From the NCBI RefSeq assembly GCF_016863435.1, contig NZ_BOOW01000012.1, positions 62,001-126,000 of the forward strand: 64,000 bases of DNA. The letters are read 5' to 3'. Every line of letters starts with the position of its first letter. Position 1 is the first letter of the stretch. Origin of the DNA: Sinosporangium siamense (GTDB taxonomy: Bacteria; Actinomycetota; Actinomycetes; Streptosporangiales; Streptosporangiaceae). The notes under the pieces are model-generated. The model made no database searches and was not told the origin of the DNA. It was given only the letters and a program-made list of their open reading frames with translations. Both the position numbers and the translations under genes were made by a program. Shown here piece by piece: positions 8,033 to 15,909 of the stretch.

Positions 8033-9265
8033 GTGAGTACGAACCGGGTTCGCGTCGTCGTCACCGGACTCGGCGCGACCACGCCTCTCGGTGGTGATGT
8101 CGCGTCGTCCTGGTCGGCGCTCCTCGCCGGCCGGTCGGGCGTCCGCAACCTCACCGCGGACTGGGTGGACTTGGTCCCGGTGAGGTTCGCCGCCGAGGCC
8201 GCCGTCGACCCCAGTGAGGTCCTGCCGAGGCCCGAGGCCAGGCGGCTCGACCGCGCCGAGCAGTTCGCGTTGATCGCGGCCCGCCAGGCGTGGATCGACG
8301 CCGGCACCCCCAAGGTCGACTCCGAGCGGCTGGGAGTGGTCGTGGGCAGCGGCATCGGTGGCATCACCACCGTGTTGTCGGCCTACGACACCTTCAAGGA
8401 AAAGGGCTGGAGCCGGCTCTCGCCGTTCACCGTGCCCATGCTCATGCCCAACGGGGCGGCGGGCTGGATCGGCCTGGAGTTCGGCGCCACGGCGGGCGTG
8501 CACGCCACCGTCAGCGCCTGCGCCACCGGCGCCGAGTCCATCGGCTACGGCATCGAGATGATCCGCTCCGGCCGGGCCGACGTTGTGGTGGCCGGCGGCA
8601 CCGAGGCCGCCATCCACCCGCTCAACGTGGGTTCCTTCGCCGCCATGCGCGCCATGTCCACCCGCAACGACGAGCCGCAGCGTGCCTCGCGCCCGTTCGA
8701 CAAGAACCGCGACGGTTTCGTGCTCGGCGAGGGCTCAGGCATCGTCGTGCTGGAGTCCGAGGAGCACGCCAAGGCGCGCGGGGCGCGGATCTACGCCGTC
8801 GCCGCCGGCGTCGGCTACTCCGCCGACGCCCACCACATCGCCCAGCCCGAGCCGACCGGCGCCGGCATCATGCTCGCCATGCGCCGCGCCCTCGCCAACT
8901 CCGGCCTCGCCCCCGAGGACGTGCACCACATCAACGCGCACGCCACCTCCACCCCCGCGGGCGACGTCGTCGAGGCGAGCGCCGTACAGCAGGTCATCGG
9001 CACCCACCCGCTCATCACCGCCACCAAGTCGATGACGGGCCACCTGCTCGGCGGAGCGGGCGGCATCGAGTCGGTCTTCACGATCCTCTCCCTGGGTGAG
9101 CGCATCGTGCCCGCGACCGTCAACATCGACGACCTCGACGACGGTGTCGAGGTCGACATCGTCCGTGACGAGCCGCGCAAACTTCCGCAGGGTCAAATCG
9201 CCGCGATCAACAACTCCTTCGGGTTCGGCGGCCACAACGTGGCCGTCGCCTTCACCACCGCATGA
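8033..9265 (+). CDS. fabF: Beta-ketoacyl-ACP synthase II FabF
   Basis: 410 residues from GTG at 8033 with AAGGAG before it. It elongates acyl-ACP by decarboxylative condensation with malonyl-ACP. The Cys-His-His triad is visible: Cys163 (TVSACATGAES), His303 (NAHATSTPAGD) and His337 (KSMTGHLLGGAGG). The GFGGHNVAV glycine-rich end is typical. It follows acpP after a 161-base gap and precedes the carboxyltransferase gene by 12 bases. Confidence 0.95.
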   Translation: MSTNRVRVVVTGLGATTPLGGDVASSWSALLAGRSGVRNLTADWVDLVPVRFAAEAAVDPSEVLPRPEARRLDRAEQFALIAARQAWIDAGTPKVDSERLGVVVGSGIGGITTVLSAYDTFKEKGWSRLSPFTVPMLMPNGAAGWIGLEFGATAGVHATVSACATGAESIGYGIEMIRSGRADVVVAGGTEAAIHPLNVGSFAAMRAMSTRNDEPQRASRPFDKNRDGFVLGEGSGIVVLESEEHAKARGARIYAVAAGVGYSADAHHIAQPEPTGAGIMLAMRRALANSGLAPEDVHHINAHATSTPAGDVVEASAVQQVIGTHPLITATKSMTGHLLGGAGGIESVFTILSLGERIVPATVNIDDLDDGVEVDIVRDEPRKLPQGQIAAINNSFGFGGHNVAVAFTTA

Positions 9266-9277
9266 GGGGACACCGCG

Positions 9278-10702
9278 ATGACCGTGCTCGACAGCCGGGG
9301 GGTGACGTCGGCCACACCCGGTGAGTCCGGCGACCCACGAGATCCCGGCCTCAGACTGGCCGCCTACTTCGACGAGGGCTCGGTGCGTCTCATCACGCCC
9401 GAGGACCGCAGCGGCGTGCTCGCCGCCATGGGCCGGGTCGAAGGTGTGCCGGCCGTGGCCTTCTGCAGCGACGCACGGGTCCAGGGCGGAGCCATGGGCG
9501 CCGACGGCTGCGAGCACATCGTGCACGCCTACGACGTGGCCGTCCGGGAGCGGGTGCCGATCGTCGGCATCTGGCATTCGGGCGGTGCGCGGCTCGCCGA
9601 GGGCGTCGAGTCGCTGCACGCCGTCGGCCGCGTGTTCGCCGCGATGACCAAGGCGTCCGGCGTCGTCCCGCAGATCTCCGTGGTCGTCGGCCCCGCCGCC
9701 GGCGGAGCCGCCTACGGCCCCGCCCTCACCGACCTCGTGATCCTCGCCGACGAGGGCCGCATCTTCGTCACCGGCCCCGACGTCGTGCGCAGCGTCACCG
9801 GTGAGGACGTCGACATGCGGGCACTCGGCGGCCCCGAGCCGCACAGCAAGCGCAGCGGCGTCGTGCACGTCGTCACCAACTCCGAGGCCGAAGCGCTGCT
9901 CCAGGCCAGGCGCCTCGCCGTCCTCCTCGGCCACCAGGGGCGGGTCCGCCCGGACTCGGTGAAAGAGGTCGACTTCAGCGCACTCCTGCCCGACTCGCCG
10001 CGCCGCGCCTACGACGTGCATCCGCTCGTCGACGGCCTGCTCGACGAGAAAGGGGTCGAACTCCACCCCAAGTGGGCGCCCAACATCGTCACCACCCTCG
10101 GCCGCCTCGGCGGGCGCACCGTCGGCGTGATCGCCAACAACCCGATGCGCCTCGGCGGGTGCCTCGACGCCACCTCCGCCGAGAAGGCCGCCCGTTTCGT
10201 GCGCATGTGCGATGCCTTTGGGGTGCCGCTCGTCGTCCTGGTCGACGTGCCCGGCTACCTCCCCGGCGTCGGCCAGGAACACGACGGCGTCGTGCGCAGG
10301 GGCGCCAAGCTCCTCCACGCCTTCGCCGAGGCGTCCGTGCCTCGCGTCACTCTTGTCACGCGCAAGGCGTACGGCGGAGCCTACATCGCCATGAACTCCC
10401 GCTCCCTGGGCGCCACCAAGGTCTTCGCCTGGCCCACCACCGAGTTCGGCGTCATGGGCGCCGTGGCGGCCGTGCGTGTGCTCAAGCGCCGCGAACTGGC
10501 CGCGTGCCCCGAAGAGGACCGGCCGGCCCTGGAGGCCAAACTGGCCGAGGAACACGAACAGAGCGCCGGCGGCCTCCAGCGTGCGGTCCAACTCGGCGTG
10601 GTGGACGACATCATCACCCCCGAGACCACCCGCAGCACCATAGCCACCGTCCTCGCCAAAGCCACCCCGGCCCGCGGCGCCCACGGCAACATCCCGCTGT
10701 AG
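9278..10702 (+). CDS. Acyl-CoA carboxylase carboxyltransferase (beta) subunit, AccD6/PccB-like
   Basis: 474 residues. It transfers the carboxyl group from biotin to acetyl- or propionyl-CoA, giving malonyl- or methylmalonyl-CoA. Both crotonase-fold halves are present: N-terminal VGPAAGGAAYGPALTDLVIL (about 141-160) and C-terminal RKAYGGAYIAMNSRSLGATKVFAWP (about 363-387), the glycine pairs forming the oxyanion holes. It is the last gene of the fab operon, the position of accD6 in the mycobacterial FAS-II operon, so a role in supplying malonyl-CoA is likely. The biotin-carrying alpha subunit must be encoded elsewhere. A strong terminator follows. Confidence 0.9.
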   Translation: MTVLDSRGVTSATPGESGDPRDPGLRLAAYFDEGSVRLITPEDRSGVLAAMGRVEGVPAVAFCSDARVQGGAMGADGCEHIVHAYDVAVRERVPIVGIWHSGGARLAEGVESLHAVGRVFAAMTKASGVVPQISVVVGPAAGGAAYGPALTDLVILADEGRIFVTGPDVVRSVTGEDVDMRALGGPEPHSKRSGVVHVVTNSEAEALLQARRLAVLLGHQGRVRPDSVKEVDFSALLPDSPRRAYDVHPLVDGLLDEKGVELHPKWAPNIVTTLGRLGGRTVGVIANNPMRLGGCLDATSAEKAARFVRMCDAFGVPLVVLVDVPGYLPGVGQEHDGVVRRGAKLLHAFAEASVPRVTLVTRKAYGGAYIAMNSRSLGATKVFAWPTTEFGVMGAVAAVRVLKRRELAACPEEDRPALEAKLAEEHEQSAGGLQRAVQLGVVDDIITPETTRSTIATVLAKATPARGAHGNIPL

Positions 10703-10708
10703 CCCCGG

Positions 10709-10740
10709 CCGTGCCCCCGGCCCACCGGCCGGGGGCACGG
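10709..10740 (+). terminator. Terminator of the fab operon
   Basis: CCGTGCCCCCGGCC / GGCCGGGGGCACGG is a perfect 14-base stem with a CACC loop, 6 bases after the carboxyltransferase stop, followed by TTGT. It also ends the convergent remnant gene at 10771. Confidence 0.85.
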
Positions 10741-10770
10741 TTGTCCGGCAGGCGTTCGACCGGTGAACGA

Positions 10771-11322
10771 TCAGGGGCGGCGGCCGGCGGCCAGGTCGCC
10801 AAGGAGGTCGGCGATCACCAGCTCCTCCTCGGCACCCACGCCTTGCCGCACCATCGCCGCAGACAGTTGCCAGGCCCACGGTGTCTCCTCCACCCTGCCG
10901 GGTAGCGGCGCCGAGGCGGCGACGGCCTGACAGGACGCGCTGTCGTAGCGCCAGGGCACCCAGCCGACACGGGCGCGGACGGCGTTCGCGATGCCGATCC
11001 CGCCCCACTCGAAGTCACCGTGGTAGGCGAACTCGGCCCCGCCGGCGCCGAGCAGGTCGAGCAGCCGCCAGACGGCAGCCGAGGGCCTGCCGTTCACACG
11101 CGCGTTGGGTGGACAGCGCGGCCCGAGCTCGCCGGCTTCCACGGCGACCATCACAGAGTTCTCGCAGATCCGGACCAGGCCGGCGGTGATAGGACCCTCA
11201 TGGCGGCGGAGCTGCCTCAAGGTGGGTGCACACGCTCGCCCGCCGTCCGAGCCGCCGCTCGGCCAGCCGGTCGAGCGGTGCCTTAAGCAAAGGCCAAACT
11301 GAAAGAGATCATCCGTGACCAT
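10771..11322 (-). pseudogene. Remnant of a JetD-like DUF2399/TIGR02679 nuclease subunit
   Basis: A 183-codon frame that matches only the C-terminal Toprim-like DUF2399 part of TIGR02679 proteins: TLRQLRRHEG, then VRICENSVMVAVEAGELG with the expected Glu, PSAAVWRLLDLL, and YHGDFEWGGIGIANAV with the acidic pair, ending PWRYD. Intact proteins are more than twice this length and are encoded with an SMC-like ATPase and two small partners in Wadjet-type anti-plasmid systems. None of those partners is here. The residues before TLRQLRR look random. The simplest reading is a 5'-truncated leftover; an expressed orphan domain is less likely. Confidence 0.7.
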
Positions 11323-11337
11323 GAGGACGGACTACTG

Positions 11338-11850
11338 TTACGCCTTGGCGGAAGCCTGGATGGACTCCACGAGTCTCCACACCGAGGTGGACGGGTTCCG
11401 CATGTGATTCTCCCCTTCAGGATCAGCGGCTTTGGCGCGCCGGCAAGCATCATCGACACCGTCCCGAAAATCGGCGAACCTTGTGTTTCCCTTGCTCCAC
11501 CCCGGAAGCACGCACTTCAACGCCTTCTCGGCATCGCCTGCGGCTTGAAAGGGAGCTCGATGATCCTTGTGGTGAAGTAGGAGCCAGAAGTCAAAGCAGG
11601 GGGTAGAGAGTGCCAGCCGAACCTTGCCCCCCGCCTTCGCAAGCATCCGCCCAGTGAGATTGCTGTCGAGTTCTGTGTCGAGAACACACCACACTTCGTC
11701 ACTTTCGTCATAGTCGTCCAGATTTCGGCGACGGTTGGCCGTACGAAAACTCAGCAGCATGCCGACTGTCACCCCCTCCTGGACGGACTCCCGGGCTACA
11801 TCTCGCAGAATAGCCGCACAGATGATCGCGCGACATGGCGGATCGACTCA
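11338..11850 (-). pseudogene. Remnant of an RloB-family defence protein
   Basis: The frame is open from a stop at 11848-11850 to a TAA at 11338; the first usable start is GTG at 11772 (144 residues). The body is clearly RloB: YDESDEVWCVLDTEL (Asp-rich strand), LALSTPCFDFWLLLHH, and the end NPSTSVWRLVESI. The N-terminal EGxxTE motif of full RloB proteins is missing, so the gene has lost its 5' part. RloB proteins occur in RloAB and other abortive-infection loci, usually with an ATPase (RloA) that is absent here. It lies just past the 3' end of a tRNA gene, next to the JetD remnant. Confidence 0.7.
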
Positions 11851-12100
11851 CAGATCCGAAAGCTTGGTCAATAGCCCGGCAGCCCCCGAGGCGTATCCAA
11901 AGCTGTCTTGCACAGCCCCCGCGAGTTCACCCCCCACTTTGAGTCATCCTTCTCCACTGTGAGGACTCACGGCATGGGCAGGCGAACACGTTCAATGCGC
12001 CAGAAACGCTGACACCGGACATCGCAGGGACTTACTCACCTGCCAGTTGATCACCGGAAAGAGTTGTATACCCTGTTTCCATGATTGGAAACGGGTCCTA
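11851..12100. other. Gene-free stretch between the defence remnants and tRNA-Val
   Basis: No supported gene. GC content is lower than in the flanks and several frames are closed. A 12-base-loop-free hairpin near the tRNA is listed separately. The stretch has the look of eroded mobile-element DNA; no second copy of the tRNA 3' end was seen in the window. Confidence 0.5.
12069..12097 (-). terminator. Hairpin downstream of tRNA-Val
   Basis: On the minus strand ACCC-GTTTCC pairs with GGAAAC-GGGT (one bulged base) around an AATCAT loop, directly after the tRNA 3' end. Position and stem suggest a transcription terminator for the tRNA gene. Confidence 0.55.
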
Positions 12101-12175
12101 TGGTGGGCGCTACTGGGTTCGAACCAGTGACCCCTCGCTTGTAAGGCGAGTGCTCTACCGCTGAGCTAAGCGCCC
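12101..12175 (-). tRNA. tRNA-Val (anticodon TAC)
   Basis: Cloverleaf on the minus strand starting GGGCGCTTAGCTCAG. The 7-base acceptor stem GGGCGCT/AGCGCCC is perfect. The anticodon loop is CTTACAA with anticodon TAC, the T loop is GGTTCGAACCC, and the CCA end is encoded at 12103-12101. The 3' end faces the two truncated defence genes, the usual side for site-specific integration. Confidence 0.95.
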
Positions 12176-12196
12176 GGACGCATGCGGTTCACCACC

Positions 12197-13216
12197 TTAC
12201 GGCACGGGGGGTGTCTCTGGCACATTCACGGTCCAGGTGTGGCCGATGTCCGGGTGGCCGGCGGCCTGCCAGCCCAGGAGGGCGGCGCCCAGCATGCCGG
12301 CGTTGACGCCGAGGGCGGCGGGGCGGAGGGGTGGGGCCTCGCGGAAGGTGAGGCGTTTGGCCAGGCGTTCGCGGAGGGGGTCGGTGAGGGCGGGGCCGGC
12401 TTCGGCCAGGCCGCCGCCGAGGACGATGAGGATGGGGTCGAGGAGAAGCGTGTAGCTCGCGAGGCCGAGGGACAGGGCCTCGATGGCGTCGTTCCACACC
12501 TCGACGGCGATGGGGTCGCCGGCGCGGGCGAGGGAGACGACCTGTTCGGCGCGGGTGTCGGGGCGGCCCGCGCGGATGCTGTAGCGGCGGCCGACGGAGG
12601 CGGCGGAGGCGTAGGTCTCAAGGCAGCCGATCTGGCCGCAGGCGCAGGCCTCGCCGGTGGGGAGGACGGGAATGTGGCCGACCTCACCGCCCCAGCCGGT
12701 GGCTCCGCCGTACGGCTCGCCGTTGATGATCATGGCGGCGGCGATGCCGGTGCCGATGGGGAGGAAGAGGAAGTCGGGTGAGCCGCGCCCTGCGCCGAGG
12801 ACACATTCGGCGAGGCCCCCCGTACGGACGTCGTGGCCGAGCATGACGGGGACGTCGAGGGTGGTGAAGTCGGCGGCGGGGACGTCGCGCCAGCCGAGGT
12901 TGGCGGCGTAGACGGCCGTGTCGCTGGTGACGATGCCGGGGACGATGAGGCCGACGCCGACGAGGCCGCTTTGCTCCTGGGAGCGTGCCGGGCGGTTGGG
13001 GCCGCCCTGAACGCCTCGGGCAGGGGTTGCCGGCAGAGTGTCGCCGAGGCGGGTGAGGTGGGTGATGAAGGCGCGGATGGTCTTGACGACGGCTTCGGGG
13101 CCGTGTGCGCGCGGGGTGGCACGCCTCTCGGTGTGCAGGACGGTGCCGACCTGGTCGACAAGAGCGCCCTTCATGGACGTACCGCCCACATCTAGGGCAA
13201 CCACGAAGGACCTCAT
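12197..13216 (-). CDS. ROK-family glucokinase
   Basis: 339 residues from ATG at 13216, with AGGAGG seven bases before; a longer frame has no better start. It would phosphorylate glucose to glucose-6-phosphate. The ATP-binding motif ALDVGGTSMKGALV is at the N-terminus, GHDVRTGGLAE carries the catalytic Asp, and EVGHIPVLPTGEACACGQIGCLETYAS is the ROK zinc motif (CxCGxxGCxE). ROK glucokinases of actinomycetes also take part in carbon catabolite repression. There is no DNA-binding domain, so it is an enzyme rather than an NagC-type repressor. An inverted repeat lies just upstream. Confidence 0.9.
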   Translation of the reverse strand: MRSFVVALDVGGTSMKGALVDQVGTVLHTERRATPRAHGPEAVVKTIRAFITHLTRLGDTLPATPARGVQGGPNRPARSQEQSGLVGVGLIVPGIVTSDTAVYAANLGWRDVPAADFTTLDVPVMLGHDVRTGGLAECVLGAGRGSPDFLFLPIGTGIAAAMIINGEPYGGATGWGGEVGHIPVLPTGEACACGQIGCLETYASAASVGRRYSIRAGRPDTRAEQVVSLARAGDPIAVEVWNDAIEALSLGLASYTLLLDPILIVLGGGLAEAGPALTDPLRERLAKRLTFREAPPLRPAALGVNAGMLGAALLGWQAAGHPDIGHTWTVNVPETPPVP

Positions 13217-13240
13217 GTAGCACCCTCCTGCGGGGGTAGT

Positions 13241-13258
13241 TTGCTCGGTTATGAGCAA
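13241..13258. promoter_or_regulatory. Inverted repeat upstream of the glucokinase gene
   Basis: TTGCTC-GGTTAT-GAGCAA is a perfect 6-base inverted repeat, 25-42 bases upstream of the glucokinase ATG. The position suits an operator. The regulator is unknown. Confidence 0.35.
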
Positions 13259-13299
13259 TATAGGGGGCGACCCTCAATAGGATCAGCCCCCATCCCGCG

Positions 13300-13638
13300 T
13301 TACGGCTCAGCCCCTTGTCGCGGCGGTGCCGACCGCCCGAGAACGCGGCTGAGCGCCGCCTCGACCTCGGCGGAGAGGTCGGGGGTGGTGCCGGAGGAGG
13401 CGAGCCGGCCGTGGGTCTCCGCGAGGCGTACGACGCCGCAGTCGCGGCACTCGACCTCGCCGAGCCGGCAGATGAGTGCGGTGGAACCACACGATGCGCA
13501 CGAGTCCAGCTCGGGGGCGTGCGCACGCTGGCAGTCCGGGCAGACCAATACCTGAGTTTCGTCGAGGACGCCGCGCTTCCAGGGGCTCGCGCCACGCGCG
13601 GGGTCGGTCTGCCTGGCCCCGCATCGATAGCAGGGCAT
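13300..13638 (-). CDS. Small zinc-ribbon protein
   Basis: 112 residues from the second of two ATG codons (13638), which is better spaced from GGAGG than 13641. Three Cys pairs are seen: CYRCG at the N-terminus, CPDCQ plus CASCG in the middle, and CRLGEVECRDCG. These should bind one or two zinc ions. The C-terminal 45 residues are Ser/Ala-rich and helical (LSAEVEAALSRVLGRS). Rubredoxin-like or RNA-polymerase-like zinc ribbons of this size have no known function. It lies between glucokinase and peroxiredoxin, all read leftwards. Confidence 0.8.
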   Translation of the reverse strand: MPCYRCGARQTDPARGASPWKRGVLDETQVLVCPDCQRAHAPELDSCASCGSTALICRLGEVECRDCGVVRLAETHGRLASSGTTPDLSAEVEAALSRVLGRSAPPRQGAEP

Positions 13639-13748
13639 CATCGCCTCCGTCGGGCCAAGGGGCGGATGAGGGGCCGCCGCCCGGCGGAACGGCTCACCCC
13701 CGCCTGCGGCGGTGTCCGGATGCGAGCGGCGATGTGTGGAGCCCGCCG

Positions 13749-14204
13749 TCAGAGGCCGGCGAGCGCCTTGCGGTAGTCGGCGATGTCGCGGGCCTCCGGA
13801 AGCTGCTTGACGACCTTCCAGCGCACCACGCCCTCGCCGTCGATGATGAAGGTGCCGCGCAGCGCGATGCCCTTCGTGTCATCGAATACACCGTACTTCG
13901 CCGCGACCTGTCCGTGTGGCCAGAAGTCGGAGAGCAGGGGAAACGAGTAACCTTCACGGTCGGCCCAAGCACGGTGGGTGAACAGCGAGTCGACCGAGAT
14001 CGTGATCACCGCGACGTCGTCGGGGGCGTCGGTGACGAACTCCTTCTGGAGGGCGCTGAGCTCGTCGTGGCAGACGCCGCTGAAGGCGAGCGGATAGAAG
14101 ACCAGGACGACCTTCCGGCCGCGGAAGTCCGACAGCCTTACCGGGGTGCCGAATTGATCCATGAGCTGGAACTCCGGAGCCTGGGCACCGACTTCGACCG
14201 TCAT
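13749..14204 (-). CDS. AhpE-type peroxiredoxin
   Basis: 151 residues. It reduces peroxides using the peroxidatic Cys45 in FYPLAFSGVCHDELSAL; Thr is replaced by Ser in the active-site P-x3-S-x2-C, as in AhpE proteins. No resolving Cys is evident at the usual C-terminal position, fitting the 1-Cys AhpE group that relies on mycothiol or mycoredoxin. The thioredoxin-fold strands KVVLVFYPL and DVAVITISVD are clear. Peroxiredoxin-DUF3052-aceE is the same order as in Streptomyces. Confidence 0.9.
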   Translation of the reverse strand: MTVEVGAQAPEFQLMDQFGTPVRLSDFRGRKVVLVFYPLAFSGVCHDELSALQKEFVTDAPDDVAVITISVDSLFTHRAWADREGYSFPLLSDFWPHGQVAAKYGVFDDTKGIALRGTFIIDGEGVVRWKVVKQLPEARDIADYRKALAGL

Positions 14205-14745
14205 GTCGGATTGATCCCTTCAGGATGGGCGACGCGGGCGTCATCATCCTGCCGTATGTGGCCCCCATCACGGGCACGACCCGGCCGGGTGGGCGACGGC
14301 GACCGGCATCCGGCCCGGCCACCACATCCCATTAGTCCCGCTGATACTGATACGACCCGACAGGCACTCGCCACCCCGCCGTGCGGCCCCCACCGCACGG
14401 CAACGAACGAGACGAGATGACGCACGGTCACTCATCCGCACGCCGGGCGCCTTGCCGCTGATGTGCGGTGGCGATCCGGCGGACGGACAGGACGGCAGGC
14501 CGGAGTGCGGCGCTGCAGCACGGCATGACAGGCCCCGCACCGGCGAGGCGGGCGGGCAAGACAGGCGATGAACACCGCACCGCGCTCAGGGCAGCCGGAC
14601 CGGGCACGCGGCCGGACGGCCTCGTGCGACCGGTCGCGCCGACCGCGGGTTCCGAGGCGTGCGGGCCTTGGACCCCGGGCGAGACGACCGCGGATCCCGG
14701 GCCGGCCTCAGGCGGAGTGCCGGTTCACCTGAAGGAGTGCCGGCC
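14205..14745. other. Long intergenic region, no gene recognised
   Basis: 541 bases upstream of the peroxiredoxin gene and downstream of the DUF3052 gene. No tRNA fold, no supported start codon with ribosome site, and no family match in any frame. Only short direct repeats (GGAGTGCCGG twice near 14715-14745) were noticed. Confidence 0.5.
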
Positions 14746-15174
14746 TCAGCGGCGCGTCCTCGGTGCGACCAACCTTGTCCCCGACCAGTCGGCGGCCGCG
14801 CTGATGCTGCTGGTCTGCGCCAGGCCGGCGGTGATGGCGTCTTCCCCGATATCGCTCGGTTCGACATGGCCCTCACGACCTGCTTTGGGAGTCAGCAGCC
14901 AGATCTGTCCCCCGTCCGCGAGGACGGCCATCGTGTCGCTCAAGGCGTCGAAAAGATCGCCGTCGCCGTCACGCCACCACATCAGCGCGACGTCCACGAC
15001 GTCTTCATAGTCCTCGTCGACCAGTTCGTTGCCGGTCAGCTCCTCGATGGATTCGCGAAGCTCCTCGTCGGCATCCTCGTCCCAGCCGATCTCCTGCACC
15101 ACCTGACCCGGTTTGAGACCGAGTCGGTCGGCCAGGCCACGCTCGTCCTGCGCCTGACCCGCGGTCGCGCTCAC
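14746..15174 (-). CDS. DUF3052 family protein
   Basis: 142 residues from GTG at 15174 with AGGAGGG upstream. The domain shows ADRLGLKPGQVVQEIGWDEDADEELR, ELVDEDYEDVVDVALMWWRDGDGDL and LADGGQIWLLTPKAGREGHVEPSDI, the full length of DUF3052. Its function is unknown. In actinomycetes it is almost always next to aceE and a peroxiredoxin, as here, which hints at a link with pyruvate metabolism or redox control. Confidence 0.88.
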   Translation of the reverse strand: MSATAGQAQDERGLADRLGLKPGQVVQEIGWDEDADEELRESIEELTGNELVDEDYEDVVDVALMWWRDGDGDLFDALSDTMAVLADGGQIWLLTPKAGREGHVEPSDIGEDAITAGLAQTSSISAAADWSGTRLVAPRTRR

Positions 15175-15453
15175 GTGTATCCCTCCTGCTTGGGTGGCCC
15201 CTTAACGGTGCCCATGTGGGCCTTCGTTTCGGCACAGTCCACACGCTGTGACCCATCGTCGTCAACGGTCGCCACGACGACAGCACCAGTCCTGTTGAAT
15301 GAATTGGACAAACTAGACAGTCGTGGACGGTGTTTTGGCCGACGACATGGGCTCTCGCGCGATGGCCACCACGCTAGCGGCCCCCGCCCCCGTAACCGCT
15401 CTGTGCGGGTTCAGTAAAGGTTTCCCAGCGTCGCCGGTCTTGTCCCGCTGCTC

Positions 15454-15648
15454 CTAGGCGCTGCGCTGACTTGGGATGACGACGGTGTCCGGGCCTGGGA
15501 AGACCAGCCCGGTGTGCCCGTCCTCGAAGCGCACGACGAACGGCGGGCCGCCGTCCGCCCCGCGCACTTCGATGATTTCACCTCTTCTATCCGGCTCTCC
15601 CACGGCGTTGCCGTGCATGAGAAGCCGGTCCCCGACCATCGCGTTCAT
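15454..15648 (-). CDS. DUF1918 small protein
   Basis: 64 residues from ATG at 15648 with a purine-rich ribosome site. The pattern VGDRLLMHGNAVGEPDRRGEIIEVRGADGGPPFVVRFEDGHTGLVFPGPD is DUF1918, a short SH3-like beta-barrel common in actinomycetes. Function unknown. Confidence 0.88.
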   Translation of the reverse strand: MNAMVGDRLLMHGNAVGEPDRRGEIIEVRGADGGPPFVVRFEDGHTGLVFPGPDTVVIPSQRSA

Positions 15649-15909
15649 ACTTGCTGTCCCCCTCTCTACTCCTCTCTTCCCACATTCGTACGGTTGACCG
15701 CTCTCCGAAAGGGGGTACCTGATGTAACGTTTGCCCAGGAATCGTCCTACCATCGGTGGTCTAGGCCATAGGCTGCGCATCTGCCAGCATGGACCTCCTG
15801 GTTACCCCGGAGTAGAGATGCGCTTTCCGGGGTGAGCGGCCAGGATGGAAGTGTCCTAGACAACAAGATGAAGAGGCTTCACAAGACCATCCTCGGAAGG
15901 CGAGACCCA

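Noticed and set aside
8735-11008. 757-codon open frame antisense to fabF and the carboxyltransferase gene
   Set aside because: Mirror of high-GC coding DNA; the sense strand carries complete, recognised enzymes. The antisense translation is Gly/Ala/His/Asp-rich with no family motif.
14468-15010. 180-codon frame on the plus strand
   Set aside because: Its second half is antisense to the DUF3052 gene and the first half has no coding pattern.
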